The position numbers and the translations under genes are program-made. DNA of 64,000 nt, taken from assembly GCF_026130545.1 (NCBI RefSeq), contig NZ_JAMOIM010000012.1:116879-180878 (forward strand), written 5' to 3'. Below the pieces are notes generated by a model. That model was given only the letters and a program-made list of their open reading frames with translations. It was not told the origin of the DNA and searched no databases. Source of the DNA: Lichenifustis flavocetrariae. GTDB taxonomy: Bacteria > Pseudomonadota > Alphaproteobacteria > Rhizobiales > Beijerinckiaceae. Positions 45,067 to 54,535 of this stretch are shown in pieces; position 1 is the first letter of the stretch, and each line of letters begins with the position of its first letter.

Positions 45067-47120
45067 GCGACGATCCGGTCCGGCTCGACCTCCGGGGCGA
45101 CATCGCCGTGGTGACGATCGACAATCCGCCCGTCAATGCGCTGGGCCAGGCCGTGCGAGCTGGCCTGGTTCGGGCGGCCGAACGGATCGCCCAGGATGCC
45201 GCGATCCGCGGCGCGGTTCTCGTCTGCGCCGGCCGCACCTTCGTGGCGGGCGCGGACATCACCGAATTCGGCAAGCCGCCCGCGCCGCCCTCCTTGCGCG
45301 ACAGCAACGCGGCGCTCGAAAGCCTCGACAAGCCGGTCGTGGCCGTCCTGCACGGCACGGCGCTCGGCGGCGGTCTCGAACTGGCGTTGAGCTGCCATTA
45401 TCGCGTCATCGATTCCGCCGGGGTGGTCGGGCTCCCGGAAGTGACGCTCGGCATCATCCCGGGCGCGGGCGGCACACAGCGCCTGCCGCGCCTGATCGGC
45501 GTCGCGCCCGCGCTCGACATAATCACCTCCGGCCGGCGCGTGACCGGCGAGGAGGCTTTGCGGCTCGGCATCGCGGATGCGATCGCACAGGGCGACCGAC
45601 TGGCCTTTGCGCTCGCCTTCCTGCGCGCGCGGTTCGATCATCCTCTGCCGCGCGTCTCGAAGCGGCCGTTCCCGGTAACCGACCCGGAGGCGATCCTCGC
45701 TCTCCGGGCGGCCGTCACGAAGAAATCTCCCGGCCAAGTCGCGCCGGCGCGCGCGATCGACGTGATCGCGGCCAGCGCGGGCCGCGACTTCGCCGAGGGT
45801 CAGGCACTGGAACAGGAGGCCTTCGAAGCACTGCGGGCCTCGCCACAATCCAAGGCGCTGCGCCACATCTTCTTCGCCGAGCGGGCGATCGCCAAAGTGC
45901 CCGGCCTCGGCACGGCGCGCGCGCTGGCGCGGATCGGCCTCGTCGGCGGCGGCCTCATGGGGGCCGGCATCGGGACGGCCTGCCTGCTGGCCGGCCTCTC
46001 GGTGTGCCTCGTCGAGCGTGACGCAACGGCGCTCGCGGCGGGACGCGACCGGATCGACGGCCTGCTCGACGAGGCCGTCAAGCGTGGCAAGCTTTCGGCC
46101 GAGGATCGCGCGGCGATGGCCGCCACGCGGCTCACCACGGCCGTGGTGATGGCGGCCCTCGGCGACGCCGACCTCATCATCGAGGCGGTGTTCGAATCCT
46201 TGCCGGTCAAGCAGGAGGTGTTTCGCGCGCTCGACCGAGTCGCTAGGCCCGGCGCGGTGCTGGCCACCAACACCTCCTATCTCGATGTCGCGGCCATCGC
46301 GGCCGTGACATCGCGGCCCGGCGACGTGATCGGCCTGCACTTCTTCTCGCCCGCCCATATCATGAAGCTCGTCGAGATCGTGGCACCGTCATCCGCCGAC
46401 CCTGATGCGGTCGCGACCGGCTTCGCGCTCGTCAAGCGGCTCGGCAAGCTCGGTGTGTGGACCGCCAATGCCGAAGGGTTCATCGGCAACCGCATCCTGT
46501 CGGCCTACCGGCGCGCCGCCGATCAGATGGTCGAGGACGGCGCGACGCCCTGGGCGGTCGATGCCGCCTTCCGCGACTTCGGGTTCACCATGGGGGTCTT
46601 CGCCATGCAGGACATGGCCGGGCTCGACATCGGCTGGGCCACCCGCCAACGCCTCGCGCCCACCCGCGACCCGGCCGAACGCTATGTCGCGATCTCGGAC
46701 CGCCTCTGCGAGCGCGGCTGGTTCGGGCGGAAAACCGGGCGGGGTTATTATATCTACAAAGGTGCTGGCGCGACGCCGAACCCCGAGGTGGACGCCATCA
46801 TCGCGGCCGAGCGGCAGGCGAAGGGTATCAAGGCGCGTGCCTTCACCAGTGCCGAGATCCAGAACCGCGTCCTGCTCGCCATGATCAACGAGGGCGCGTG
46901 GATTCTGGAGGACGGCGTGGCGCTGCGGGCCGGCGATATCGATGTGGTAATGGTCAACGGCTATGGTTTTCCCCGCTGGCGCGGCGGGCCGATGCATGCC
47001 GCAGAGGCGCGGGGCTTGGCCCAGGTGAAGGCCGAGCTGGAGACTCTGCGCCATGAGGACACGCTCTGGCGTGCTGCGCCGTTGCAACGGTTGTCGAACG
47101 GAAAAGATGTCGAAGCCTGA
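45063..47120 (+). CDS. bifunctional enoyl-CoA hydratase/3-hydroxyacyl-CoA dehydrogenase (FadJ-like)
   Basis: A 685-aa fusion. Residues about 1-250 are a crotonase domain ([48 protein letters not shown]). From about 290 the Rossmann NAD domain follows ([19 protein letters not shown]), then the HAD C-terminal domains ([31 protein letters not shown]). It does hydration and oxidation in a beta-oxidation sequence. The ATG at 45063 overlaps the preceding stop; a longer frame to 44799 runs through the acyl-CoA dehydrogenase gene and is not coding. It ends the SDR-MarR operon. Confidence 0.93.
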   Translation: MSDDPVRLDLRGDIAVVTIDNPPVNALGQAVRAGLVRAAERIAQDAAIRGAVLVCAGRTFVAGADITEFGKPPAPPSLRDSNAALESLDKPVVAVLHGTALGGGLELALSCHYRVIDSAGVVGLPEVTLGIIPGAGGTQRLPRLIGVAPALDIITSGRRVTGEEALRLGIADAIAQGDRLAFALAFLRARFDHPLPRVSKRPFPVTDPEAILALRAAVTKKSPGQVAPARAIDVIAASAGRDFAEGQALEQEAFEALRASPQSKALRHIFFAERAIAKVPGLGTARALARIGLVGGGLMGAGIGTACLLAGLSVCLVERDATALAAGRDRIDGLLDEAVKRGKLSAEDRAAMAATRLTTAVVMAALGDADLIIEAVFESLPVKQEVFRALDRVARPGAVLATNTSYLDVAAIAAVTSRPGDVIGLHFFSPAHIMKLVEIVAPSSADPDAVATGFALVKRLGKLGVWTANAEGFIGNRILSAYRRAADQMVEDGATPWAVDAAFRDFGFTMGVFAMQDMAGLDIGWATRQRLAPTRDPAERYVAISDRLCERGWFGRKTGRGYYIYKGAGATPNPEVDAIIAAERQAKGIKARAFTSAEIQNRVLLAMINEGAWILEDGVALRAGDIDVVMVNGYGFPRWRGGPMHAAEARGLAQVKAELETLRHEDTLWRAAPLQRLSNGKDVEA

Positions 47121-47504
47121 TCGGGAAGCCCCTGAAGGGCGGATCCAACGCCGGCAGTAGAGTCTTGTCGCCCCGCAACATGACGTGGACTTGCATCGAG
47201 CGGGGAACGCGCCGAGCCCCCCGCTCGCGATTGGACTGTTTGCGTGCAGTTTTAAGGGGTTTGCTCCGTCCTAAACCGCAGCGATTTGGAGCGAGACTAA
47301 GGCGTCGACGCGTACGGGTTGGTGAATCTATCGAGGTCAATCGTGAGTGGTGCTGACGCGCAGCGCTGAGACCGTTGTTCTAGACAGGTCACCAAGGACA
47401 GGCTTACCATCGGTTCAACGTCGGTGGTCGCATTGGCCGTATGTGGGATCGCGGTGTTCGCTCACATGCCACATTCGTGATTGAACGTGTGGAGCTGATG
47501 CAGA
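47121..47504. other. 384-bp intergenic region of lower GC, nothing recognised
   Basis: Between the FadJ-like gene and the methyltransferase gene. It contains only short frames without ribosome-binding sites, no clear terminator hairpin and no RNA gene. Together with the next gene it has lower GC than both flanking catabolic operons, so it may be part of an insertion that split them. Confidence 0.45.
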
Positions 47505-48227
47505 ATGAGCGAAGAGTCAGAGTCGCGTCGCCTCGATGGCATTGCAGCCCAATCGAAATATGCCTCTGGCGTGAACACGCCCGCCATTCACTATTCATTT
47601 TCCATTTTTGAGCGCTTTGCACGCGCAGGTTCCATTCTGGAAATGGGCCCGGCTGAGGGTGTAATGACCGATCGGCTTGCAAGTCTTGGACAACCTTTAA
47701 CGCTGGTTGAGGGCGCTGCTGATTTCTGTAACGATCTTCGGGTCCGCTATCCGAATGTTACCGTTGTGCACTCTCTCTTCGAAACCTACAGTCCGCTCGA
47801 AAAATCATTCGACAATATACTTTTGGGAAATGTGCTCGAGCATGTCGAGCATCCTGTTGCTTTATTGAAACGAGCCAGCGCTTGGCTGAGTGACAAAGGC
47901 CGCATTTTTGCGTGCGTGCCGAATGCCCAGTCGCTGCATCGGCAAGCCGGGGTCCTTTTAGGTAAATTGGCCTTTGAAGAAGATTTGAACGAACTCGATC
48001 TCCACCACGGCCACCGCCGTATCTACAACCCTGCAACGTTCAGGCGCGATTTTAATCAGGCGTGTTTAAGGATTGAGACATCTGGCGGGTTCTGGCTGAA
48101 ACCGCTCTCGAATGCTCAAATTGAAGCCCAGTGGCCGGAGGATCTTTTGCACAGCTTCTTTGTCATCGGGGAGCGGCATCCCGATATAGCTGCCTCGATC
48201 TATATCGTTGCTAGCCGACACCCATGA
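47505..48227 (+). CDS. class I SAM-dependent methyltransferase
   Basis: A 240-aa methyltransferase. Motif I is ILEMGPAEGVMTDRL (about residues 45-59), the acidic motif II region is LTLVEGAADFCNDL, and motif IV is DNILLGNVLEHVEHP (about 102-116), as in Methyltransf_11/23 proteins. Similar proteins often modify sugars or lipids in surface-polysaccharide clusters, but the substrate here is unknown. GGAG lies about 10 nt before the ATG. Lower GC and a different codon bias from both neighbours point to horizontal gain; it interrupts the catabolic region. Confidence 0.8.
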   Translation: MSEESESRRLDGIAAQSKYASGVNTPAIHYSFSIFERFARAGSILEMGPAEGVMTDRLASLGQPLTLVEGAADFCNDLRVRYPNVTVVHSLFETYSPLEKSFDNILLGNVLEHVEHPVALLKRASAWLSDKGRIFACVPNAQSLHRQAGVLLGKLAFEEDLNELDLHHGHRRIYNPATFRRDFNQACLRIETSGGFWLKPLSNAQIEAQWPEDLLHSFFVIGERHPDIAASIYIVASRHP

Positions 48228-48360
48228 TTGCCTTCTCGATAGCACTCTATCATGTATCGCGGTGAGATACCCATCCCTGCTAACGAGTCTCATGCGCTGG
48301 GACCCAAGACTTTCGTGATTTCACTAAGGCCTCACCCATGCATTGAGCCTTTGCGGACGG

Positions 48361-49098
48361 CTACTCGCCCCCCTCTCCCAACCCCTCCCGCACCTTCCCG
48401 TACGACGCCCCCCACGCATCCGTCATTTCGGCCCTGACATCCCAAAGCGCCGGATAGAACCGATGCTTCGCGCCCTGCTGCAACAAATCCACGGAACGGC
48501 CCTTGAGCGAGGCCGAGCCCATGCCGATCGAGCGGTGGATCAAGAAAATGTGGTGCCAGCGGAATTTCTGGAACAGCTCGTCGAATTCCATCATGGCTTC
48601 CGCCACCGCATAGGCATCGTCGTGCGTATAGCCCGTGTCGTAGACCTCCCGGACGCTGCGGCCGCGCAGGTAATGCGTCTCGAAGGTCGGCCAGAGCTGC
48701 TGCGGCATGTGCAGGAGGATGCGGAAGCCCGGTGATTCCTGCCCGCTGCCGTTGCCGAGCTTCAGGCGGATCTGCTGATAGTCCTTGGGCGACATGGTCT
48801 CGAGCAGCCCGAGCTGCTCGGTCATCAGCGTGAGGAGGCGGTTGACGCGGCCGAACAGGGTCACGACCCGGTGCGTCTCGCGGGCCGTCATGTAATCGTC
48901 GATATCCAGGAAGGTCGCGACGACGAGCTTCATCCACAATTCCTCGACCTGATGCACGATCTGGAATTGCAGTTCGTCGGGGTTGGCGAGCTCGGCGAAG
49001 GGTTTTTGGCACCGCAGCAGCGCCTCGGTGTTCAGATAGGTCTCGTAGTCCAGCGTCGCGGGAGCCTCAAGCAGGCGGTAGAATTTGGCTCGGTCCAT
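48361..49098 (-). CDS. tryptophan 2,3-dioxygenase-like haem protein
   Basis: A 245-aa member of the tryptophan 2,3-dioxygenase superfamily. Matches include FQIVHQVEELWMKLVVAT near the N-terminus (distal-site His region), LETMSPKDYQQIRLKLGNGS, ESPGFRILLHMP, and FRWHHIFLIHRSIGMGSASL with the probable haem-ligand His. It is shorter than typical TDO (about 280 aa) and diverged in the substrate loop, so the substrate could be tryptophan or another indole- or aryl-containing compound. It is 51 nt downstream of the RidA gene in the same direction and probably shares its promoter and the regulon motif at 49682. Confidence 0.8.
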   Translation of the reverse strand: MDRAKFYRLLEAPATLDYETYLNTEALLRCQKPFAELANPDELQFQIVHQVEELWMKLVVATFLDIDDYMTARETHRVVTLFGRVNRLLTLMTEQLGLLETMSPKDYQQIRLKLGNGSGQESPGFRILLHMPQQLWPTFETHYLRGRSVREVYDTGYTHDDAYAVAEAMMEFDELFQKFRWHHIFLIHRSIGMGSASLKGRSVDLLQQGAKHRFYPALWDVRAEMTDAWGASYGKVREGLGEGGE

Positions 49099-49149
49099 GG
49101 CTGTCTCCCTGGCCTTCGAAGAAGTCGGCTACGTTCGCGGCCCCTCGCG

Positions 49150-49602
49150 CTAAAGGCCTTCGCGCGGCAGCACGGCCGTCGCCTCGATTTCCAGCTTGGC
49201 GGCCTTCTCCACGAGACGCATCACCTGCACGGCCGCCATGGCCGGGAAATTGCGCCCGAAGACGGCCCGATAGGCTGCGCCCAATTCGCGCGGGGAGGCC
49301 AGATAATCGTCCATGTCGGTCACATACCAGGTGAGCCGGACGAGGTGTTCCGGGCCCGCACCCGCCTCGGCCAGGATGGCCGCGATATTGGCAAAGGTCT
49401 GCCGGGCCTGCGCGACGAAATCGTCCGGGAACACGCCTGCGGCGTCCCAGCCCACGACCCCGCCCGTGACCACGATGCGCCCCTCGGCCAGGACGCCATT
49501 GGCATAGCCCTTGGGGCGCGGCCATCCGGCCGGCTGCAGCACGCGGTGCGGCGTGGCCGACGTCTCGGAGTGCGATCTCTGCTCCATCCCCTTCTCAGCC
49601 AT
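49150..49602 (-). CDS. RidA-family protein (enamine/imine deaminase-like)
   Basis: A 150-aa protein of the YjgF/RidA family. Visible family features are GYANGVLAEGRIVVTGGVVGWD, the middle segment QARQTFANIAAILAEAGAG, LVRLTWYVTDMDDY, and the end MAAVQVMRLVEKAAKLEIEA. RidA members hydrolyse reactive enamine or imine intermediates, or aminoacrylates, and relatives occur in aminophenol and anthranilate-type pathways. Removing the amino group of a 2-amino-cyclohexenone-CoA-type product is a plausible role here. The start is the ATG at 49602; another ATG lies 5 codons in. It is divergent from the monooxygenase/reductase. Confidence 0.88.
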   Translation of the reverse strand: MAEKGMEQRSHSETSATPHRVLQPAGWPRPKGYANGVLAEGRIVVTGGVVGWDAAGVFPDDFVAQARQTFANIAAILAEAGAGPEHLVRLTWYVTDMDDYLASPRELGAAYRAVFGRNFPAMAAVQVMRLVEKAAKLEIEATAVLPREGL

Positions 49603-49681
49603 ACCAACGGGTCCCCTCGCGCCTCGACCAACTCGGGCGATGCCGGCGCGCGCAGCCCACCGGGGCTCTTGCCGGAAATCA

Positions 49682-49699
49682 TTTTAGATCTAAAGTAAT
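49682..49699. promoter_or_regulatory. shared regulon motif, site 3 (between RidA-TDO and monooxygenase/reductase)
   Basis: TTTTAGATCTAAAGTAAT contains the perfect palindrome TTTAGATCTAAA (49683-49694), the clearest of the four sites. TTGCCG (49669-49674) and TAAAGT (49691-49696), 16 nt apart, could be the plus-strand promoter, with the palindrome over the -10. The site lies in the 169-bp divergent region and can serve both directions. Confidence 0.65.
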
Positions 49700-49771
49700 C
49701 TGCATGCCAATAGCACGGCCGTCCCGATGGCCCTGCGCCCGTCGACGAACCAGACCCATGAGGCGGAACGG

Positions 49772-52120
49772 ATGAAGATCACTGTCGTGGGCGGCGGTCC
49801 GGGTGGGCTCTATTTCGCGTTGCTCACCAAAAAGGCGCGGCCTGATTGGGCGGTCGAGATCTACGAGCAGAACGCGGCCGACGATACTTTTGGGTTCGGT
49901 GTCGTGTTCTCCGACGAGACGCTCGACGAGTTCCTGTCGCGCGATCCCGACTCCTACGAGCGCATCCGCGACCGCTTCGCCTATTGGGACGATGTGGCCA
50001 TCCACTACAAGGGCGAGGAGATCCGCTGCGGCGGCAACGGCTTCTGCGGCACCTCGCGCATGTATCTCCTGCAGGCCCTGCAGGGGCGCTGCCGGGACGT
50101 GGGCGTGGAGCTCCATTTCGGCGCGCGTATCGATCCGGCCACGCTGCAGACCCGGTTCGCCGGCTCAGACATCATCGTGGCGGCCGACGGCATCAATTCG
50201 CCGATCCGCGAATACTATCGAGAGGCGTTCAAGCCGACGCTCTCCATCAAGTCCAACCGCTTCTGCTGGATGGGTTCGACGCGGCCGATGGGCGAATTCA
50301 ACTATTTCTTCCGCGAGACCCCGCATGGGGTGATCTGCGCCCATACTTACCAGTACGAGGCGAATCGCTCGACCTGGGTGTTCGAAATGGACGAGGCCTG
50401 CTGGCAGGGCCACGGGTTCTCGGAACAGGACGAGGAAGGGTCGCGGCACAAACTCGCGGCCCTTTTCACGCGGGAGCTCGACGGCCATCCCCTGCTGCTC
50501 AACCGCTCGTTCTGGCGCCGCTTCCCGCGTATTTTCTGCGAGAACTGGTCGCACGACAACATCGTGATGCTCGGCGACGCCAAGGCCTCGGCGCATTATT
50601 CGATCGGCTCCGGCACCAAGCTCGCCATGGAATGCGGCATCGCGCTCTCCGATGCGGTGCTGGCCCATGCCGAACAAAGCGTGGAGGCCGCTTTCGCGGC
50701 CTATGATGCGGCGCGGCGCGTGCCCTGCCAGGTGGTGCAGCACAATGCCGACGTGTCGCTCGCCTGGTTCGAGCATATGAGCCGCTCCTTCGACATGGAG
50801 CCGATGCAATTCGCCATGACGGTGATGTGCCGGGCGAAATCCGTCACCTACGACAATCTTGCGTTACGCGACCCGGATTTCGTCGCGCGGGCCGACACGG
50901 AATTCTACGACCGCCTCTACCGCGAGACCGGCGACGATTACCGCAAGAGCCGCCCAACCCCGATGTTCACCCGATTCCGGCTGCGCGGCCTGGAACTGGC
51001 CAACCGCGTCGTCATGGCCCCGATGGCGCAATACCGCGCCGACCAGGGCGGCAACCTCACCGACTGGCATCTCGTGCATTATGCCTCGCACGCGCTCGGC
51101 GGGGTCGGGCTGATCTTCGCCGAGATGACCTGCCCGACGACAAACGCGCGCATCACGCCCGGCTGCCCGGGCCTCTGGACCGACGCCCAGGAGGCCCAAT
51201 GGGCCCGGATCGTCGATTTCATCCACGCCAATTCCCGCGCCAAGGTCGCCATGCAGCTCGGCCATGCCGGCCGCAAGGGCTCGACCCAGGTCGGCTGGGC
51301 CAAGCCGGATACTCCACTTGAGGAGGCCAACTGGCCGCTCGTCTCCGCCTCGGCGGTCGCCTGGCACGAGGCCGTGAGCCAGGTCCCGCGTGAACTCGAT
51401 GATGCTGGCATGGAGGCCGTGGTGGCCGATTTTGTCCAGGCCACCCGCCGCGCCGACCGGGCCGGCTTCGACCTCCTCGAACTCCATTGCGCGCACGGCT
51501 ACCTGCTCGCCTCCTTCCTGTCGCCGCTGACCAACCGGCGCACGGACGACTACGGCGGCGCGATCGAGAACCGGCTGCGGTTTCCCCTGCGGGTCTTCGC
51601 GGCCATGCGGGCGGTGTGGCCGGCGGCCAAACCCATGTCGGTCCGCATCTCGGCGTCCGACTGGGCGGAGGGCGGCATCAGCGAACAGGATGTCTTCGCC
51701 ATCTCGCAGGCTTTCGGCGAGGCCGGCTGCGACCTGATCGATGTCTCGGCCGGCCAGACCGTGCCGCACCAGAGCCCGGTCTATGGCCGCATGTTCCAGG
51801 TGCAATTCGCCGAAGCCATCCGCAACGTCCCCAAAATGGCCACCATGACGGTCGGGGCCATCACCGAACCCGCACAGATCAACACCATCTTGCACACCCG
51901 CCGCGCCGACCTCGTGGCCCTCGGCCGCACCCACCTCTGGAACCCCTATTTCACCCACCAGGCCGAAGCCTGGTACGGCGCCCGCAACCAGCCCTGGCCG
52001 GAGCCTTATTGGCCGGGCCGCAACCAGGCGCATAGCGAGACCGCGAAGGTGCGGGAGAAGCAGGTGGCGTTGCAGAAGAAGGCAAAGCCGGCGCGGCATG
52101 AGAGGGGGGTGGGGATGTAG
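49772..52120 (+). CDS. 2-aminobenzoyl-CoA monooxygenase/reductase (salicylyl-CoA 5-hydroxylase family)
   Basis: A 782-aa two-domain flavoenzyme. Residues about 1-385 are a class A flavin monooxygenase (VVGGGPGGLYFALL, FGFGVVFSDETL, then MLGDAKASAHYSIGSGTK as the second FAD motif). Residues about 390-750 are an old-yellow-enzyme domain (RVVMAPMAQYRADQGGNLTD, QLGHAGRKGS, HCAHGYLLASFLSPLTNRRT). This fusion is the hallmark of the enzyme first described in Azoarcus evansii, which hydroxylates and then reduces 2-aminobenzoyl-CoA to a non-aromatic cyclic ketone; databases also label it bifunctional salicylyl-CoA 5-hydroxylase. The ATG at 49772 has GAGGCGG upstream; an ATG 15 codons earlier is less likely. 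Confidence 0.9.
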   Translation: MKITVVGGGPGGLYFALLTKKARPDWAVEIYEQNAADDTFGFGVVFSDETLDEFLSRDPDSYERIRDRFAYWDDVAIHYKGEEIRCGGNGFCGTSRMYLLQALQGRCRDVGVELHFGARIDPATLQTRFAGSDIIVAADGINSPIREYYREAFKPTLSIKSNRFCWMGSTRPMGEFNYFFRETPHGVICAHTYQYEANRSTWVFEMDEACWQGHGFSEQDEEGSRHKLAALFTRELDGHPLLLNRSFWRRFPRIFCENWSHDNIVMLGDAKASAHYSIGSGTKLAMECGIALSDAVLAHAEQSVEAAFAAYDAARRVPCQVVQHNADVSLAWFEHMSRSFDMEPMQFAMTVMCRAKSVTYDNLALRDPDFVARADTEFYDRLYRETGDDYRKSRPTPMFTRFRLRGLELANRVVMAPMAQYRADQGGNLTDWHLVHYASHALGGVGLIFAEMTCPTTNARITPGCPGLWTDAQEAQWARIVDFIHANSRAKVAMQLGHAGRKGSTQVGWAKPDTPLEEANWPLVSASAVAWHEAVSQVPRELDDAGMEAVVADFVQATRRADRAGFDLLELHCAHGYLLASFLSPLTNRRTDDYGGAIENRLRFPLRVFAAMRAVWPAAKPMSVRISASDWAEGGISEQDVFAISQAFGEAGCDLIDVSAGQTVPHQSPVYGRMFQVQFAEAIRNVPKMATMTVGAITEPAQINTILHTRRADLVALGRTHLWNPYFTHQAEAWYGARNQPWPEPYWPGRNQAHSETAKVREKQVALQKKAKPARHERGVGM

Positions 52121-52243
52121 GGTGGGTTTGGAAATGAAGGGCGATGAGAGGTTGTCTTCGATCCTTCTCGGGCTCAGAGACTTGTCATCGGCCTTGGCAG
52201 CTTGGAGATCGCAAGCGGCGCTTCGGTTCGTGCATAAATCAAG

Positions 52244-52390
52244 CGGACCGTGTGAAACTCCCGCTGATTGTCGAGCGGGTCGAAATCAAGGCGTTTTGGC
52301 CCCTCTTGGCGTGTCCAGACCTGGTTGATTGCCACAAGCCGCTCTGGAAAGGCTCGTTTTCAGCAGCTTCCCGAGTTTTCACACAGTCTG
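52244..52390. mobile_element. MITE-like element, copy A
   Basis: A 147-bp element with terminal inverted repeats: the left end GACCGTGTGAAACTCCCG and the reverse complement of the right end, GACTGTGTGAAAACTCGGG. A nearly identical copy in the same orientation lies at 53519-53664. It has no transposase gene; small frames inside it are not real proteins. No clear target-site duplication could be identified by eye. Confidence 0.75.
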
Positions 52391-52422
52391 CAAGACTTTC
52401 GCAAATTCGCGCCGCATCGGCG

Positions 52423-53220
52423 TCAGGCGAAAGTATACGGACCGGGAAATGAGCCGATCGGAACAAGGTGTGTGACGAGCCCGGTTTCTTCGGTCCAGTG
52501 ATGCAGTAGAAATCCAGGCGGCTCGATATAGGATGCCGGTTGCGCGTCGGGCCGCATCTGCAGGGCGATGGCAGCTGTGGTGCTGGGAGCCGTGCACAGG
52601 ACCGTCTCGCCGAACCGCACCAGCATGAAGCGATGAACGTGGCCGCGGACGATCCGCTCGACAGCCGGATAGCGGCTGACGACCTCGGCAAGCCTTCGCC
52701 CTTCGTGGCAGCAATAGGCATCAAGGTAAGGAACATGGGTGGCGAAAGGCGGCTGATGCATCATGATGATTGCTGGCCGGTCCGGTGCTTGCGCCAGAAC
52801 ATTGTCCAGCCAATTTGCTGCGCCTTCGTCGATCAATCCGTGGTGCAAGCCGGGTATCTTCACGTCGAGCCCGATGATGCGAACAGGGCCGTGGTCGTCG
52901 ATCACGAAATGAGTAGGACCGCTTTTCGGCATGTACGTATGGCCCGAGAATCAAGCCCGGAAGGCTTCCCGATCATCGTGATTGCCGGGGATGACGGCAA
53001 GTGGCGGAGTCAGCTCCGCAAGGATGGCGCGCGCCTCACTGTATTCGTCGGCCGTGCCTTCATCGACGACGTCGCCGCTGAGGATGACGATGTCCGGAAG
53101 GGGCGACAGCGCGTTCAGCTGCCGGATCGTCGAAGCGAACATGCCGTTCGCGTCGACAACACCCTGATAGAGGACGCCGCGCGGCCTCAGATGCGGATCG
53201 GATATTTGAGCGATCAGCAT
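52423..53220 (-). pseudogene. class III metallophosphoesterase (cyclic-nucleotide phosphodiesterase-like), interrupted by an in-frame TGA
   Basis: Read as one frame this is a 265-residue metallophosphoesterase with the complete metal signature: DPHL at the N-terminus, GDVVDEG, GNHDDR, MHQPPF and GHVHR. The frame is broken once by TGA (52951-52953 on the minus strand) right after GNHDDREAFRA; the next residues (FSGHTYMPKSGP) continue in the same frame. The family length is normal, so nothing else appears lost. A single base change would restore it; a sequencing error or read-through are alternatives. It lies between two MITE copies and directly downstream of a NikR stump, in a decaying region. 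Confidence 0.75.
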
Positions 53221-53261
53221 TGCCGCTTTTTCCTATCAGCCATGGAACGCTGTCCCGCCGA

Positions 53262-53426
53262 CTATGCCGTCGAGACCTCGATGTCGTCGTACCGGTTGAC
53301 CTTAGAGCGATTGCGGTAGGCGTGACTCTCCATGAATGCGGCCAGTTCGGCCGCGAACTCTTCGGACACGCCAATCGTAAGCCGTTCCATCAGGAAGCTG
53401 CCTCGTTGCACCTGGGCCTGCGACAT
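53262..53426 (-). pseudogene. NikR-like ribbon-helix-helix regulator, truncated
   Basis: A 54-aa frame whose middle part (MERLTIGVSEEFAAELAAFM and HAYRNRS) matches the N-terminal DNA-binding domain of nickel-responsive NikR regulators. After NRS the family sequence (normally leading to the metal-binding ACT-like domain) is lost and the frame ends after 14 unrelated residues. The C-terminal nickel-binding domain is absent, so it cannot work as normal NikR. The metallophosphoesterase remnant begins 41 nt further on, suggesting a deletion removed the rest. Confidence 0.6.
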
Positions 53427-53518
53427 TAGGTTCCCATAAACAGCATACAGACAGGAGCATTGCCGACAAGTGAGGCGACTTCAGAACCGGTTGCCTCTAC
53501 CATGGTGCGAAATTCAAA

Positions 53519-53664
53519 CAGACCGTGTGAAAACTCCCGCTGATTGTCGAGCGGGTCGAAATCAAGGGCGTTTTTGACCCCTCTTGGCGTGTCCAGACAT
53601 GGTTGATTGCCGCCTCTCTGGACAGGCTCGTTTTCAGCAGCTTCCCGAGTTTCCACACAGTCTG
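53519..53664. mobile_element. MITE-like element, copy B
   Basis: A 146-bp element, about 90 percent or more identical by eye to copy A (52244-52390) and in the same orientation, with terminal inverted repeats CAGACCGTGTGAAAACTC and the reverse complement of GAGTTTCCACACAGTCTG. It lies 92 bp upstream of the NikR remnant. A minus-strand frame starting inside it runs out into a short plausible peptide tail (VEATGSEVASLVGNAPVCM), which may be the remnant of an interrupted gene. Confidence 0.75.
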
Positions 53665-53698
53665 CAAAAGTTACGCATCAGTCAGTCGAACGCTGCTC

Positions 53699-54535
53699 TC
53701 ATGATTGCAGTCCTATGCAGATCGTTCCAAGCGCTACGACAGCGCAGGCAGCCACTCGACGCGCTGTCAGGACCTCGCCCAGGAATAGCCAACCAATCAA
53801 GGCCGCGAAGACCACGCTGGTCTCCCGTAAGGCCGTGATCGGACCAACTGGGCCGAGCGAGAACGCGGCGATGACGGCGCCGTACGCTATAAGCGATACG
53901 ACCCCGCCTGCTAGAGCTTTCCAGGTTTCCCTGGTGCGAAGGTTCAGCGTCAGCTTGCCACGGATTGCGACGAAGCTCACGGGCAACAATGTACCGTACA
54001 GCAGGCAAATCCAGGTGGCATAGGACAGGGGGTTGTTCGCGGCACGGACGCCGATGGCGTCCACCGTGGAGTAGGTCGCGATTACCAGACCCGTTGCAAG
54101 CGCGAAGAGAATGGACGCCGTGCCCGCCCGCGCCTTGCCCAGCGCCAGGCTCATGATCCCGCTCGCGACGAGGGCGATGCCGACGATCGGGAGGAACGCA
54201 ACCCGCTGTCCCGCCAGTACGAAGCCTCCGAGCGTCACGAGTAGCGGCACGCTACCCCGGACGATTGGGTAGACTTGGCCCAGTTCCCCATAACGATAGG
54301 CTGCGACGAGAAAGAGGCTGTAGCCGACCTGGAGGCACGACGAGAGAGTGATGTAGGGCCAAGCCCCGGCCAACGGCAGGGGAAATATGAAAGCGAACGG
54401 GATGGCAACGAGCGTCATGGCGGAGCTCATGACGGTCACTGTCCATAGCCGATCCGCGCCTGAGCTTAGGAAAGCGTTCCACGTCGCATGGAGGATCGCT
54501 GCGAACAGCGCCAGGCCGATAACCGCTGCGCTCAC
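53699..54535 (-). CDS. EamA-family (DMT) transporter
   Basis: A 278-aa protein with about ten membrane helices in two EamA repeats; each repeat ends with the usual helix (for example LPIVGIALVASGIMSLALGK near the middle, and VAACAVVALGTICIGLQS at the C-terminus). The segment VYPIVRGSVPLLVTLGGFVL is characteristic. Such proteins export or exchange metabolites such as amino acids. The start is a GTG overlapping the TetR stop (GTGA). It is probably controlled by the TetR protein encoded immediately upstream. Confidence 0.88.
   Translation of the reverse strand: MSAAVIGLALFAAILHATWNAFLSSGADRLWTVTVMSSAMTLVAIPFAFIFPLPLAGAWPYITLSSCLQVGYSLFLVAAYRYGELGQVYPIVRGSVPLLVTLGGFVLAGQRVAFLPIVGIALVASGIMSLALGKARAGTASILFALATGLVIATYSTVDAIGVRAANNPLSYATWICLLYGTLLPVSFVAIRGKLTLNLRTRETWKALAGGVVSLIAYGAVIAAFSLGPVGPITALRETSVVFAALIGWLFLGEVLTARRVAACAVVALGTICIGLQS

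Noticed and set aside
52239..52736. Minus-strand frames entering the MITE copies (peptides such as TREAAENEP)
   Set aside because: The same translation appears in both copies because the DNA is repeated; it is not a real protein.
52951..52953. TGA in the phosphodiesterase as a selenocysteine codon
   Set aside because: No Sec-insertion hairpin is obvious and the family has no redox-active position there; a nonsense mutation or sequence error is simpler.
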